Part shown: positions 45,893 to 54,551 of the stretch, piece after piece
Position numbering within the stretch: position 1 is the stretch's first letter
Layout of the letters: each line of letters opens with the position of its first letter
Source: a virus
Reading direction: 5' to 3' (one strand)
IMG/VR virus record: IMGVR_UViG_3300037089_000505
Location: 62,001 to 126,000 of that record
DNA: 64,000 nucleotides
Translations under genes and position numbers: made by a program
The notes under the pieces: model-generated
Databases searched by the model: none
The model's input: the letters and a program-made list of their open reading frames with translations, nothing else
Told to the model about the DNA's origin: nothing

Positions 45893-47032
45893 ATGGTAAC
45901 TACAAATCAATTACAGGATCTAGCCAAAGAACATGGTACACCTTTGTTTATCGTTGATCACGACGAAATTCGTGAAAACTTCAAAATGTTTAGGGGGTGT
46001 CTTCCGCGAGTAAGGCCATTCTTTGCCATCAAGGCCAACTCTGATCCTGGTATTGTGCATACTCTTTTTCAAGAAGGTGCTGACTTCGATGTAGCCTCGC
46101 TACCAGAATTCAAAATCGTCTACGAGAACATAAAAGATTTGTCATGCAAAGAGCGCCACGATTGGGTCCACGATAAGGTCATTTACAGCAACACAATCAA
46201 AACTCCCTCAACTCTTCAAAAACTTGACGGCTACAAGCCGTTGGTCACATTTGACAACAGCGATGAAATCCACAAAATCAAAGAGTACGCCCCGAACGCA
46301 AGGTTACTCTTGAGGCTTTGTGTTCCAAATCGTGGAGCTATGGTTGAGCTTTCTTCTAAGTTTGGGGCAAATCCAGACGAGGCAATTGATCTTATCTTCA
46401 AAGCCGTTAGTCTCGGTTTGGTAGTCGAAGGTATCAGCTTTCACGTTGGAAGTCAAACAAGCGACTTCAGCAACTATATAAACGCCCTGACACTAACTGA
46501 TCATGTCTTTCAAGAGGCCAAGAAATGGGGATACTCTGGAATGCACGTGGTAGATATAGGAGGGGGCTTCCCTGCTGCTTACGACGACACTGTCAAACCA
46601 CTTTGTGAATTATCGAGAACAATCAATACAGAATTGGCTTATCGCTTTGGCATGGACGTCCAGATCATTGCAGAACCTGGTAGGTTCATGGTCGCTTCAG
46701 CATGTTATGCTGTTTCAGAGGTCATCGGAGTTGCAACTCGTAACGGAAAGAAATGCTACTACGTCAATGACGGAGTCTATCATACTTATTCGGGGAAGAT
46801 CTTTGATCATTGTCATTATCACATGAAGGCTTTCAAAGAAGGTCCTTCACAAATCAGTACGGTTTACGGACCTTGCTGCGATGCCCTCGACATGATTTCA
46901 AATGGGGATAGTCTGCCAGAATTGTTCAGGGGAGATCTTCTGTATAGCGACATGGTTGGAGCTTATACGACCGCTTCAGCTACACACTTCAACGGATTTC
47001 CGCCAGCAAAGATTGTTCACATCAATCAGTAA
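45893..47032 (+). CDS. Ornithine-decarboxylase-like PLP enzyme (fold III)
   Basis: 379 residues. FFAIKANSDPGIVH contains the PLP Lys, GISFHVGSQ and VVDIGGGFP the phosphate-binding loops, IIAEPGRFMVASACY the Glu-Pro-Gly motif, and STVYGPCCDALD the catalytic Cys-Asp of the second subunit, followed by MVGAYTTASATHFNGF. The size and CDALD motif favour ornithine (or lysine/ornithine) decarboxylase over diaminopimelate decarboxylase. The product putrescine neutralises and packs DNA. SD TAGGAG; placed just after a terminator. Confidence 0.82.
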   Translation: MVTTNQLQDLAKEHGTPLFIVDHDEIRENFKMFRGCLPRVRPFFAIKANSDPGIVHTLFQEGADFDVASLPEFKIVYENIKDLSCKERHDWVHDKVIYSNTIKTPSTLQKLDGYKPLVTFDNSDEIHKIKEYAPNARLLLRLCVPNRGAMVELSSKFGANPDEAIDLIFKAVSLGLVVEGISFHVGSQTSDFSNYINALTLTDHVFQEAKKWGYSGMHVVDIGGGFPAAYDDTVKPLCELSRTINTELAYRFGMDVQIIAEPGRFMVASACYAVSEVIGVATRNGKKCYYVNDGVYHTYSGKIFDHCHYHMKAFKEGPSQISTVYGPCCDALDMISNGDSLPELFRGDLLYSDMVGAYTTASATHFNGFPPAKIVHINQ

Positions 47033-47035
47033 AAG

Positions 47036-47638
47036 TTATCGATTAGGATTATCGTACCAATCAGCAACGGCAGAGTAAGCCTTGTCAATCTTTCGTAGTT
47101 GTTTTTTATCCCACTTAGTGATGCCTAATTTTTTAGCAGCTTTATACCAATCCATACTTACTAATCCATATTTTATGTTAATATAAAGATTGCTTTCGAG
47201 TTCCGTAAATTCTCCAGATAGAGTTGGATCCTTATATTCGTCTTCTATGTCGTAGGCATCACCATCAGCGCCATAACTGTATCGAAAATAATCTATATCA
47301 TCATCACCATGAATATGTTTCTCGTATAGATTTTCTGTCGACATCCCGTCTAAAATGTCTTCTAAGAAATCGCGGTGGGCCGATTCATCCCAATCACTAC
47401 CATTGCCAAAAATAGGAGTGTCTTTACCATTTAACATAGCGAGAAAAATTGTTGCACCATGTCTTCTGATAAAGCTCTTCATATTTGTAGGCATATCTGG
47501 CGCGCCCTTAACTTCAAAACTTGGTCTACCTTTAAACTTTAATTTTTCTTCGCCTAATATGACTCTGATAAAAAAATGTTTGGTGAGGCTGTTGGCGGGG
47601 TAAAACCAAGGCGCTAACGGTAAATCTTTTAATTGCAT
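47036..47638 (-). CDS. Hypothetical protein, minus-strand operon gene 4
   Basis: 200 residues. MQLKDLPLAPWFYPANSLTK start, a mid part with GAPDMPTNMKSFIRRHGATI and an acidic stretch (EKHIHGDDDIDYFRYSYGAD), and a helical end. Last gene of the only minus-strand operon; converges on the decarboxylase gene with 3 bases between. Unknown function. Confidence 0.6.
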   Translation of the reverse strand: MQLKDLPLAPWFYPANSLTKHFFIRVILGEEKLKFKGRPSFEVKGAPDMPTNMKSFIRRHGATIFLAMLNGKDTPIFGNGSDWDESAHRDFLEDILDGMSTENLYEKHIHGDDDIDYFRYSYGADGDAYDIEDEYKDPTLSGEFTELESNLYINIKYGLVSMDWYKAAKKLGITKWDKKQLRKIDKAYSAVADWYDNPNR

Positions 47639-47907
47639 TATTTTTTCTTCTTTCTATTGTTTAAATAACGATTAAATATCTCTCGAGTTACTCTAGCCCA
47701 ATCGTCTTCTGGTAAGTCGAACAACTCTTGTTCTATGTCTTCAACAGTATCGTTATAGAAGAACTCACTGTGTTCGCGCACAGGGTCGACACCTATCATT
47801 TTTGCTATTTGCGTTAATTGTCCATTAGTTAAATTTCTCAACGCCTCTTTGACGGCATCTTCAAAATTCTCGAAGATGCCTTTTATCTCATAACGATCGT
47901 TGTTCAT
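47638..47907 (-). CDS. Hypothetical protein, minus-strand operon gene 3
   Basis: 89 residues. FEDAVKEALRNLTNGQLTQI then DTVEDIEQELFDLPEDDWAR and a Lys-rich tail. All-helical. Start and stop abut neighbours. Unknown. Confidence 0.55.
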   Translation of the reverse strand: MNNDRYEIKGIFENFEDAVKEALRNLTNGQLTQIAKMIGVDPVREHSEFFYNDTVEDIEQELFDLPEDDWARVTREIFNRYLNNRKKKK

Positions 47908-48354
47908 TTAGTCTTGGTTAGGAGCTCCAGACGGTTTTGCTTTATTGATTATAGGAGCCCGAGCAGGAGCAGGATTTCTAGCAATTCTTTTTGCTTCTAT
48001 TTCATGTTGCTGACCTTTAGCTTGTGCTTCTTTAGCAGCCAAATCTGCACCCTTTTCTTTCTGTTGAGTTGCAGCACCAACTTTTTGTTGATAGTTCGCG
48101 TCTACAACCTTAAATAATATTTCATCAGCTTTGTCTATTGGTATTTCTTGTTTTGCAAACTCAGCTTTTAGTTTATCTACGCCCTTATAACCTTCCATAT
48201 TTGCCAGCCATTGAGCAGCATATTGATTAGCAGCTGCTTGACCCTTAGCTTGAACTAATTTGGCATACTGAGCTTTGAAGCCAGCCCAATCTCTTACTAT
48301 CATGGGCAAGTTCCTTTCATTTAAAGGTTTTTCAATTGCATCATTTAATTTCAT
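47908..48354 (-). CDS. Helical Ala/Gln/Lys-rich protein, minus-strand operon gene 2
   Basis: 148 residues, rich in Ala, Gln and Lys (KLVQAKGQAAANQYAAQWLA) with a long charged helix in the C-terminal half and a Pro/Ala tail. Such composition is common in phage scaffold- or core-like proteins, but no specific evidence. Unknown. Confidence 0.55.
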   Translation of the reverse strand: MKLNDAIEKPLNERNLPMIVRDWAGFKAQYAKLVQAKGQAAANQYAAQWLANMEGYKGVDKLKAEFAKQEIPIDKADEILFKVVDANYQQKVGAATQQKEKGADLAAKEAQAKGQQHEIEAKRIARNPAPARAPIINKAKPSGAPNQD

Positions 48355-48357
48355 ATT

Positions 48358-48594
48358 TCATCCTCGTTTATTTAAGTTGAATGCGGGCTTTTTTAGTTTA
48401 CTTACCCTATCATACCATTCTTTAAGTTCCTCTTCACCGACAGAATATTCATCTCCGCCTCGAGGAGTGACATGGTATAAATTACCAACTTTCTTTACTT
48501 TGTTACCCTCTTTCTCTAGTGCTTTTATAACATCCGCCATATTTACAGCCTCAAAGTTTTCAGTCAAAAAATTAGCCCATTCCTTTAAAGTCAT
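48358..48594 (-). CDS. Hypothetical protein, minus-strand operon gene 1
   Basis: 78 residues. MTLKEWANFLTENFEAVNMA start, central strand pair (NKVKKVGNLYHVTPRGGDEY), helical end. The reverse-strand SD is AGAGGAG. Transcribed from the divergent region at 48595-48641. Confidence 0.55.
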   Translation of the reverse strand: MTLKEWANFLTENFEAVNMADVIKALEKEGNKVKKVGNLYHVTPRGGDEYSVGEEELKEWYDRVSKLKKPAFNLNKRG

Positions 48595-48605
48595 ACTCTT
48601 CTCCT

Positions 48606-48624
48606 CTTATACTTATCTTTCGTT
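48606..48624 (-). promoter_or_regulatory. Class-1-like promoter on the minus strand (AACGA-N8-TATAAG)
   Basis: Read on the minus strand: AAACGA, 8 bases, TATAAG, before the operon starting at 48594. A weaker match to the class-1 pattern. A plus-strand TTCGT at 48619 with an A/T hexamer 4 bases before the ATG at 48642 suggests a divergent pair. Confidence 0.4.
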
Positions 48625-48641
48625 TGGCATACTTAAATCAA

Positions 48642-49208
48642 ATGACCATTTTCATAGACCAAGACAACGTATTGAATAAATTCATTGATAATTGTGTGGT
48701 TTATATTAACAGACTATACAATTTTGATATAAAATTCACCGAGGAAGATTGTAAGAATTGGGATGTATTTAAACAGATATTCCCATTTGCCTCTGAAAAA
48801 TTCACAAATGAGATGGCCGAAAGAGTATTTAGTGCAACTGGCTTTTGGTCTACAATGAAAATCAAAGACAGCGCTGCTGAAGTCATGCAAAAACTAATAA
48901 ACGATGGGCATGAAGTTTTTATTGCTACTATGCCCTGGGAAACGGCAAGAAATTGTATATCTGAAAAAATATCTTGGGTTGAAGAAAACTTACCCTTCTT
49001 CAGAACAAAAAACATAATCACCTGTCCTAATAAAAAATTTCTCACTGGCGATGTCATTTTAGACGATGCCCCACATATTATAGAAAATACACCACATTGT
49101 AAATATAGAATTATTTATGATTATCCATACAATCAAAATGTAGAAGCTAGCTTTCGTATTAAAAGCTGGAATGAAGCTTACTCAGTCATAAGCAACTTAG
49201 AACGATAA
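48642..49208 (+). CDS. NT5C-type 5'-nucleotidase (HAD superfamily)
   Basis: 188 residues from the ATG at 48642. MTIFIDQDNVLNKF is HAD motif I in the D-x-D form of cytosolic deoxyribonucleotidases, GHEVFIATMPWE motif II, NKKFLTGDVILDDAPHIIEN motif III/IV. FWSTMKIKDSAAEVMQKLIN is the usual cap segment. These enzymes dephosphorylate (deoxy)nucleoside monophosphates. It fits with the RNR nearby in nucleotide turnover. Confidence 0.72.
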   Translation: MTIFIDQDNVLNKFIDNCVVYINRLYNFDIKFTEEDCKNWDVFKQIFPFASEKFTNEMAERVFSATGFWSTMKIKDSAAEVMQKLINDGHEVFIATMPWETARNCISEKISWVEENLPFFRTKNIITCPNKKFLTGDVILDDAPHIIENTPHCKYRIIYDYPYNQNVEASFRIKSWNEAYSVISNLER

Positions 49209-49231
49209 GTTAACTTCAAGAGGTATTAATA

Positions 49232-49588
49232 TTGAGGCTCAGTAGTAGTCGGGACAATATAGCTGTTGATATTCAAGCGAAAATTTTTAACAAACATAAT
49301 GTATGGTCACTCATCTTTAAGCCCACAGAAGGTCTGAAATTTATTACAAGTGATTCCTTTACAAGCGGTAAGGATCTATATCAGAACATGACGCGTAATG
49401 TTATAGATAAAATTCAACCTTTTGGTGCGACCCTGAAGGAAACTTTTGTCCTTATTGAAGATGAAAAAATAAAATTAGATAGAGACAATGCTGAAAAATA
49501 TATGAACAAAATTATCAAAGAAGATTTAACAATAGTTTTTCGAATCATGATAAATAATAAGAACTATGAGTATCAAGTTAATTCATAG
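49232..49588 (+). CDS. Hypothetical protein (TTG start)
   Basis: 118 residues from TTG at 49232 (AAGAGG upstream). Alternating strands and helices (VWSLIFKPTEGLKFITSDSF; MNKIIKEDLTIVFRIMINNK). Unknown. Confidence 0.5.
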   Translation: MRLSSSRDNIAVDIQAKIFNKHNVWSLIFKPTEGLKFITSDSFTSGKDLYQNMTRNVIDKIQPFGATLKETFVLIEDEKIKLDRDNAEKYMNKIIKEDLTIVFRIMINNKNYEYQVNS

Positions 49589-49597
49589 AGGTGCTAT

Positions 49598-49918
49598 ATG
49601 AAGTTAAATAAATTGTTTGAAATGCACGACGAAGAGCTTGATGAGAAAACTCGAAAAAAGATAGCTAAGTTATTCCCAGCAGCATGGAAAAAGGCCCCAG
49701 CTAAATTTCATGCAGAAGTTAAAAAAGAATATGACGGAGCCGATTTATCAACTGATATAGATCCAGACGATATTGACAATGAAGATGGACCTATTGAAAT
49801 AATGACTTCACCGGCTAATCCTCCTGAAACGGTAAATGATGATGATACAGATGTAGCCGTTGAGGTCGAATTTGAGAATGGAGTGTTAACCGTAATTGGT
49901 TGGCGAATAATGAGTTGA
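49598..49918 (+). CDS. Acidic hypothetical protein
   Basis: 106 residues. A basic helical N-terminus (DEKTRKKIAKLFPAAWKKAP) and an acidic C-terminal half (DIDPDDIDNEDGPIEIMTSP). SD GAGG. Unknown. Confidence 0.5.
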   Translation: MKLNKLFEMHDEELDEKTRKKIAKLFPAAWKKAPAKFHAEVKKEYDGADLSTDIDPDDIDNEDGPIEIMTSPANPPETVNDDDTDVAVEVEFENGVLTVIGWRIMS

Positions 49919-50166
49919 TTTATTATTTTACATCAAGCGACGAAAAATTAACTAAAGACACGTGGGACATTTGGTCATTTTTTATTTCGTTCAAAAAAGA
50001 GAGACCAGTTGTTGGATCAAAAGGAATAATCTTTCGGTACAACGATGACCTCTGTGAAGTAGAAGAATTAGTTTCTGGAGCTGAACTAATGCCGATACCT
50101 TTCTTGACTGAAGAAATGAAACACGCATTTATAGATGGATGCTTCAAAGCATTTAGAAGGGGATAA
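49915..50166 (+). CDS. Hypothetical protein (TTG start)
   Basis: 83 residues; TTGA coupling at 49915-49918 is the favoured start (another TTG is at 49900). Strand-rich middle (GSKGIIFRYNDDLCEVEELV), helical end. Unknown. Confidence 0.45.
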   Translation: MIYYFTSSDEKLTKDTWDIWSFFISFKKERPVVGSKGIIFRYNDDLCEVEELVSGAELMPIPFLTEEMKHAFIDGCFKAFRRG

Positions 50167-50167
50167 T

Positions 50168-50368
50168 ATGGAAGAAATGGAAGCTAGAGAATTAGCAAAA
50201 CAGCGCAATCTTAAACGTGCCGCTAAAAGATACGAACAAAACAAAATGGCAATAGAAAAAGCCAACGAAGATTTACAAAGACGCATATCTAAAAGAACAT
50301 TAGAGATATTAGATTCAAGTATGAAAAATTTTAAGAAAGGTAAAGTGAGTGATCCCATTGACATTTAG
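50168..50368 (+). CDS. Basic helical protein
   Basis: 66 residues from the ATG at 50168 (AAGGGG upstream). Nearly one long charged helix (EARELAKQRNLKRAAKRYEQ). Its stop codon ends at the first base of the tmRNA gene. Confidence 0.5.
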   Translation: MEEMEARELAKQRNLKRAAKRYEQNKMAIEKANEDLQRRISKRTLEILDSSMKNFKKGKVSDPIDI

Positions 50369-50720
50369 GGGACGTTAAGGTTTCGACTGGAATTGGTTCG
50401 GTCTTGGATCGCAAGTAGAGTGCTAAACTCTTAAATTAGCAAAAACACAACTGCCGAAAATTTTGACGCAGATTTTGCTCTGGCTGCTTAAACAGTCCTC
50501 GCACGGGTCTTCAGAGTCTAGTCTCCAACATCTGAATTAACCTGAAACAAATCGAGACTTACTTATAGATGATTTCGTTACATCTCTAAGAAAACTATAA
50601 CGAATTTGATAAAGAGCAGAAGTTGGCTCTTAACTCTTTATCGAGAAAACAATACCAACTAAACTTGTAGAAGTTCTTGATCAGCATTCCAACACGCGGG
50701 TCCGACTCCCGCCGTCTCCA
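50368..50720 (+). ncRNA. ssrA: Transfer-messenger RNA (tmRNA)
   Basis: The 5' end GGGGACGTTAAGG and 3' end CCGTCTCC-A form the tRNA-like acceptor (one G-T pair), with TTTCGACTGG following the 5' arm and a T-arm GCGGG-TCCGACT-CCCGC near the 3' end. CCA is not encoded.
The tag frame ends ...AENFDADFALAA then TAA at 50489-50491, the usual ALAA proteolysis signal; the resume codon is near 50438-50453. Length about 353 nt. It would rescue stalled ribosomes and tag products; SmpB is not seen in the window. Confidence 0.93.
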
Positions 50721-50796
50721 TAAAGAAGATAAAATATTATCTCTTCTTGAAATTAGAAAGTGTCTAAAGATAAAATACACGAGGTAAAAAATAAAC

Positions 50797-50976
50797 ATGC
50801 AAATAGGCGATGTAGTTTTATTAAAAAGCGACATGAGACACGCTATGACAATTGGTTTGAAGTCTAAAGATTATGAAGGATATTGGTGGTGCTACTTTTG
50901 GCCACTTGATGGCAGTACAGTAGCGCATATTCAATTACCTGAATCAGTACTAATACTAGTAAAACCGAATAAATAA
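50797..50976 (+). CDS. Short hypothetical protein
   Basis: 59 residues (MQIGDVVLLKSDMRHAMTIG start). A small SH3-like barrel pattern with YWWCYFWPLDG. GAGGT lies 13 bases upstream. Unknown role. Confidence 0.5.
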   Translation: MQIGDVVLLKSDMRHAMTIGLKSKDYEGYWWCYFWPLDGSTVAHIQLPESVLILVKPNK

Positions 50977-51025
50977 AAAAGCTTAATTAAAAATGTTGTA
51001 AATCAATAAGTCTTATAAGCGCAGG

Positions 51026-51052
51026 GACCCTGGCAACAGGGTCTTTGCCTTT
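51026..51052 (+). terminator. Rho-independent terminator
   Basis: GACCCTG-GCAA-CAGGGTC stem with a GNRA-type loop, followed by TTTGCCTTTG. Separates the tmRNA side from the RNR gene. Confidence 0.75.
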
Positions 51053-51123
51053 GTTTAAAGGAGGGTATTTATTGTCAATTGAATTTCTGTGTTAATTTAA
51101 ATTATGTAGGAGGAAAAATGTAA

Positions 51124-53466
51124 ATGCCCTGGATTTGGAATCAACCCATAAGCAAAGATGTATTTGATATTAAATATAAGTTTCACAGAGAATCTGTAGA
51201 ACAGGTTTTCGATGATATATCTACCGTTGTTTCAACGGTAGAAAAACCAGAAAAAAGAGAGGAGGTTAAAAAACTATTTTATGATACGATGATAGCTGGA
51301 CGATTTATTCCAGCTGGTAGAATTTTGGCAAATGCTTGGCCGAAAAGTAAAATCAAAAACTTTATGAATTGTTTTACAATCGGAATTCAAGACGACATGA
51401 ATGCCATATATGATTCCTTGAAAGAGGACGCTAAGATTAGTAAAGTAGGCGGGGGAGTTGGATTTGATATCTCACCGCTGAGACCGAAAGGAACTCCGCT
51501 TTCTGTAGGCGGAGAAGCTTCAGGCCCAATTTCATTTTTGAGAATTTTTGATGCTTCAGCAAAAATAATAATGACGGGTGGAGCTAGACGAGCCGCTCAT
51601 ATAGCCCTCTTAGCAGTAGACCATCCGGACGTTGAAGATTTTATTACCTGTAAACAAGGTGATAAGAATCGTGCCCTCACTCAGTTTAACATTTCTGTAA
51701 AGATTACCAATAAATTCATAGATGCTGTCGAGAAAGATTTAGATTGGGACTTAGTGTTTGATGGCAAAAAGTACAAGACGGTCAAAGCAAAATATTTATA
51801 TGACTTGATGGTCAAGAATGCTTATACTAATAACGAACCAGGCATGTTCAATGTTGATACAATCAACTTCTATAACAATGGCTGGTGGATTTTTGAGATT
51901 CACGAGTGCAATCCTTGTGGCGAGATTTCTATGGAAAAATATTCTTCTTGTAATCTTGCGTCACTAAATCTTACTACCTACATACTAGAAGCTTTTACAC
52001 CAAAGGCTTCATTTGATTTTGATCTGTTCAAAAAAGATGCTGCAATGGGAATCAGATTTTTGGATGACGTATTAGATGCCGCCGACTATCCGTTACCAAA
52101 AATAGCCGAACGCATGATGCAGACTCGGCGAATTGGTTTGGGGATTACTGGACTTGGGGATGCCTTCGCTATGATGGGCATGAAATATGGAAGCGAAGAA
52201 TCAAAGAAGCTGACAAAGAAAATTGCTACAGTCTTTAGGAATGCCTCATATGAAACTTCGGTAGGACTTGCTGCTGAAAAGGGTATGTTCACAGTTTGCG
52301 ATAAAGAAAAGATTCTCCAATCTAATTTTGTTAAGAAGTTACCTGAAGCTATTCAAGAAGGAATTAAGCAATACGGCCTCAGAAACATAGCTTGTAATGC
52401 TATTGCGCCGACAGGTACAATTTCTTTGACCTTTGGCCAAAACTGTTCGTCGGGTATTGAACCCATCTTTTCCTTTGAATATAATCGACGCGTTCGCACA
52501 AAGAATGATCCAGATGTATATACTGAACAAAAAGTTATGGACTATGCGTGGCGCCTATGGACCGAGCAGAATAGTCATAGCAAAGAAGCGATTATCAACG
52601 CTTTGAAAGAAGAACCAAAACCCAAAGATGTATCAGCTCAAGCTTGGGAACCTCGCCGAGATCTGACTGATGTCGTGAAACATCCAGAGTTCTTTGTAAC
52701 TACTAAAGACGTATCGGCCAAAGACTCAATAGATATACAAGCAATCTTCCAAGAGTATATTGATCAAAGTATTTCTAAGACTCTAAATCTTGCTCCAGGG
52801 ACTACGTTTGAAGAGTATAAGGATCTTTTCATGTACGCTTACAAGAAAGGCCTTAAAGGGTTCACTACGTTCAATCCAGAAGGTTCTATGAAAGGTATTC
52901 TAGAGTACAATGAACCAGTTGAAACTAAAGATTCTGATTATGTAGTAAGACGTAACGCTCCTAAGCGTCCTGACGAGCTTGAATGCGACATACACCAAGT
53001 AACAGTTAAAGGGCAAAAGATCGTAGTCTTAGTTGGAAAACATAAAGGCTCTTTATATGAGATTTTTGCCGACGATGATCAATCTAATAAAATTGACATC
53101 AAGTATGACAAAGGCATCATAAGAAAAATAAGTCGTGGACGTTATGATCTTATTGTCAAGAACGGCGAAGAGAAGCTCATAGTAGAAAATTTGAGTAAAA
53201 ACTTTGGTGGAACCTACGGCGTGTTGGCTAGACTTGTTTCTATGTCATTGAGGCATGGGACGCCGCTGCAATTCGTAGTAGACCAACTTGGAAAATCAAA
53301 CGAGTTCGTTGGATTTGAAAAATCAGTATCACGTGTTCTTAAGAAATATATTAAAGACGGCGAGAAGGTCATGACTGGTGAAGTTTGTCCTGAGTGTGGA
53401 AACGAACTACAATTCAAAGAAGGTTGCGTAAGCTGTCCTAATTGCTCTTGGAGTCGATGTTTATAA
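51124..53466 (+). CDS. nrdJ: Class II (B12-dependent) ribonucleotide reductase
   Basis: 780 residues. FIPAGRILANA, then NCFTIGIQDDMNAIYDSLKE (Cys83), KVGGGVGFDISPLRPKG, MTGGARRAAH, HECNPCGEISMEKYSSCNLA (catalytic Asn263, Cys265, Glu267 and redox Cys276) and NAIAPTGTISLTFGQNCSSG give the reductase barrel of the adenosylcobalamin-dependent NrdJ family. The C-terminus has the family's Cys-rich tail (CPECGNELQFKEGCVSCPNC). It makes deoxyribonucleotides without oxygen or a small subunit but needs host B12. SD TAGGAGG; no cobalamin riboswitch seen upstream. Confidence 0.92.
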   Translation: MPWIWNQPISKDVFDIKYKFHRESVEQVFDDISTVVSTVEKPEKREEVKKLFYDTMIAGRFIPAGRILANAWPKSKIKNFMNCFTIGIQDDMNAIYDSLKEDAKISKVGGGVGFDISPLRPKGTPLSVGGEASGPISFLRIFDASAKIIMTGGARRAAHIALLAVDHPDVEDFITCKQGDKNRALTQFNISVKITNKFIDAVEKDLDWDLVFDGKKYKTVKAKYLYDLMVKNAYTNNEPGMFNVDTINFYNNGWWIFEIHECNPCGEISMEKYSSCNLASLNLTTYILEAFTPKASFDFDLFKKDAAMGIRFLDDVLDAADYPLPKIAERMMQTRRIGLGITGLGDAFAMMGMKYGSEESKKLTKKIATVFRNASYETSVGLAAEKGMFTVCDKEKILQSNFVKKLPEAIQEGIKQYGLRNIACNAIAPTGTISLTFGQNCSSGIEPIFSFEYNRRVRTKNDPDVYTEQKVMDYAWRLWTEQNSHSKEAIINALKEEPKPKDVSAQAWEPRRDLTDVVKHPEFFVTTKDVSAKDSIDIQAIFQEYIDQSISKTLNLAPGTTFEEYKDLFMYAYKKGLKGFTTFNPEGSMKGILEYNEPVETKDSDYVVRRNAPKRPDELECDIHQVTVKGQKIVVLVGKHKGSLYEIFADDDQSNKIDIKYDKGIIRKISRGRYDLIVKNGEEKLIVENLSKNFGGTYGVLARLVSMSLRHGTPLQFVVDQLGKSNEFVGFEKSVSRVLKKYIKDGEKVMTGEVCPECGNELQFKEGCVSCPNCSWSRCL

Positions 53467-53470
53467 GCTC

Positions 53471-53481
53471 AAGATAATTAC
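53471..53481 (+). promoter_or_regulatory. Class-2 element AAGATAA-N4-ATG
   Basis: CTCAAGATAATTAC before the ATG at 53482; no Shine-Dalgarno site. Confidence 0.5.
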
Positions 53482-53907
53482 ATGAAAGACACGAAGGCCA
53501 TGAAGCCTGTTCCTCTAATTGGCGATCATTGGCGATCAACTTATGGCCTATTGTTTGAATCTATTTTCGCTGGCGATCCAGACGCAGAATTCGAAAATAG
53601 TCGAGAGGATCTTAAGAAAGGCAAACTCCGCTTTGATTTAGTATTGACCACCGGAATATTGCGAGAGTTAAAGTCGGCAATCAAGAAAGTAGATTCCGAT
53701 TTCAAATGCATTAACAAAACTGGCGAGATTGCTTATACTACTATAGATCTTAAAAAGAACTTACTCTATACACAACTATTCACAGACAAGACTGCTTATG
53801 CTGATCCTGACGACTATAATTACGGCAACCAAGATTGGTACGCTGAAATTGGAATCAATCTTAGCTCAGGTTCTATAGTAGATTTCAATGTGAGTTATGA
53901 TACATGA
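53482..53907 (+). CDS. Hypothetical protein heading the small-paralogue cluster
   Basis: 141 residues. Helical first third, then strands (LLYTQLFTDKTAYADPDDYN; WYAEIGINLSSGSIVDFNVS). Starts after a class-2 element and couples to the next gene by ATGA. Unknown. Confidence 0.55.
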   Translation: MKDTKAMKPVPLIGDHWRSTYGLLFESIFAGDPDAEFENSREDLKKGKLRFDLVLTTGILRELKSAIKKVDSDFKCINKTGEIAYTTIDLKKNLLYTQLFTDKTAYADPDDYNYGNQDWYAEIGINLSSGSIVDFNVSYDT

Positions 53908-54191
53908 ACGTCTTGACTTTACAACAAAATGAGAGCTATTATTCAAAAAGCTTAAAGTGGTTCTTTACAGTAGTACGAAAAGAGCCGCTCGAAGTCCTAA
54001 CCTTTTACTTTGATGATTATCCAAGAAACAGCGGATGGGATATAAAACCCTTGAAAAAGTTACCAGGACTTCTAAGTGAAGTCATACGAAAATCTAATAA
54101 CACTTTTCTTAAAGCTGCTAATAAAGACTGTGAAAGAATAGTCAAACAGATATTTAGATCTAAGAATTTCACTTACGGCGAAGAATACTAA
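53904..54191 (+). CDS. Small paralogue-family protein (IKxIF type)
   Basis: 95 residues. Strands (WFFTVVRKEPLEVLTFYFDD) then a C-terminal helix CERIVKQIFRSKNFTYGEEY. The latter matches the (L/F/V)IKxIF helix shared by proteins at 54970, 55594, 56113, 57178, 57434, 57613 and 58240. ATGA-coupled. Confidence 0.55.
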   Translation: MNVLTLQQNESYYSKSLKWFFTVVRKEPLEVLTFYFDDYPRNSGWDIKPLKKLPGLLSEVIRKSNNTFLKAANKDCERIVKQIFRSKNFTYGEEY

Positions 54192-54195
54192 ACTC

Positions 54196-54206
54196 AAGAT
54201 AACTAC
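54196..54206 (+). promoter_or_regulatory. Class-2 element AAGATAA-N4-ATG
   Basis: CTCAAGATAACTAC before the ATG at 54207, in a 15-base gap without an SD. Confidence 0.5.
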
Positions 54207-54551
54207 ATGAACTTCCAACACTTACTCAAAGACTCAATATTTACGCGTCCAATAATTCGCTGGGTCTTTGAAAAAGATAAACTTAAGTGGGCTGCAACTA
54301 TTTCTAGTGTAGAAAAAGCATGCCCATTAATGTGGGCTGCTATAGATGAAGTGTTGCCACATGTAACACGTCGAGTAAAAGAAACATTAAAATCTACTAC
54401 CAATCTTTTTGCAAGTAGTGTTGGCGACAATTTATGGCTTAGTTTTTCAAAGCCCAAACAATCGGCATTCGATAGTAAAATAAGTTTTTCTTCTCCAGCT
54501 ATAACTTTCGTAATAGACAAAAACTTTGATGTGTCGGCGAGAATACCTTGA
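54207..54551 (+). CDS. Hypothetical protein in the paralogue cluster
   Basis: 114 residues. Begins with a basic/aromatic helix (FTRPIIRWVFEKDKLKWAAT); later strands (GDNLWLSFSKPKQSAFDSKI; AITFVIDKNFDVSARIP). TTGA coupling to the next gene. Unknown. Confidence 0.5.
   Translation: MNFQHLLKDSIFTRPIIRWVFEKDKLKWAATISSVEKACPLMWAAIDEVLPHVTRRVKETLKSTTNLFASSVGDNLWLSFSKPKQSAFDSKISFSSPAITFVIDKNFDVSARIP

Noticed and set aside
50977-51123. Cobalamin riboswitch before the B12-dependent reductase
   Set aside because: Only a terminator and an AT-rich leader are present; no B12-box-like sequence was found.
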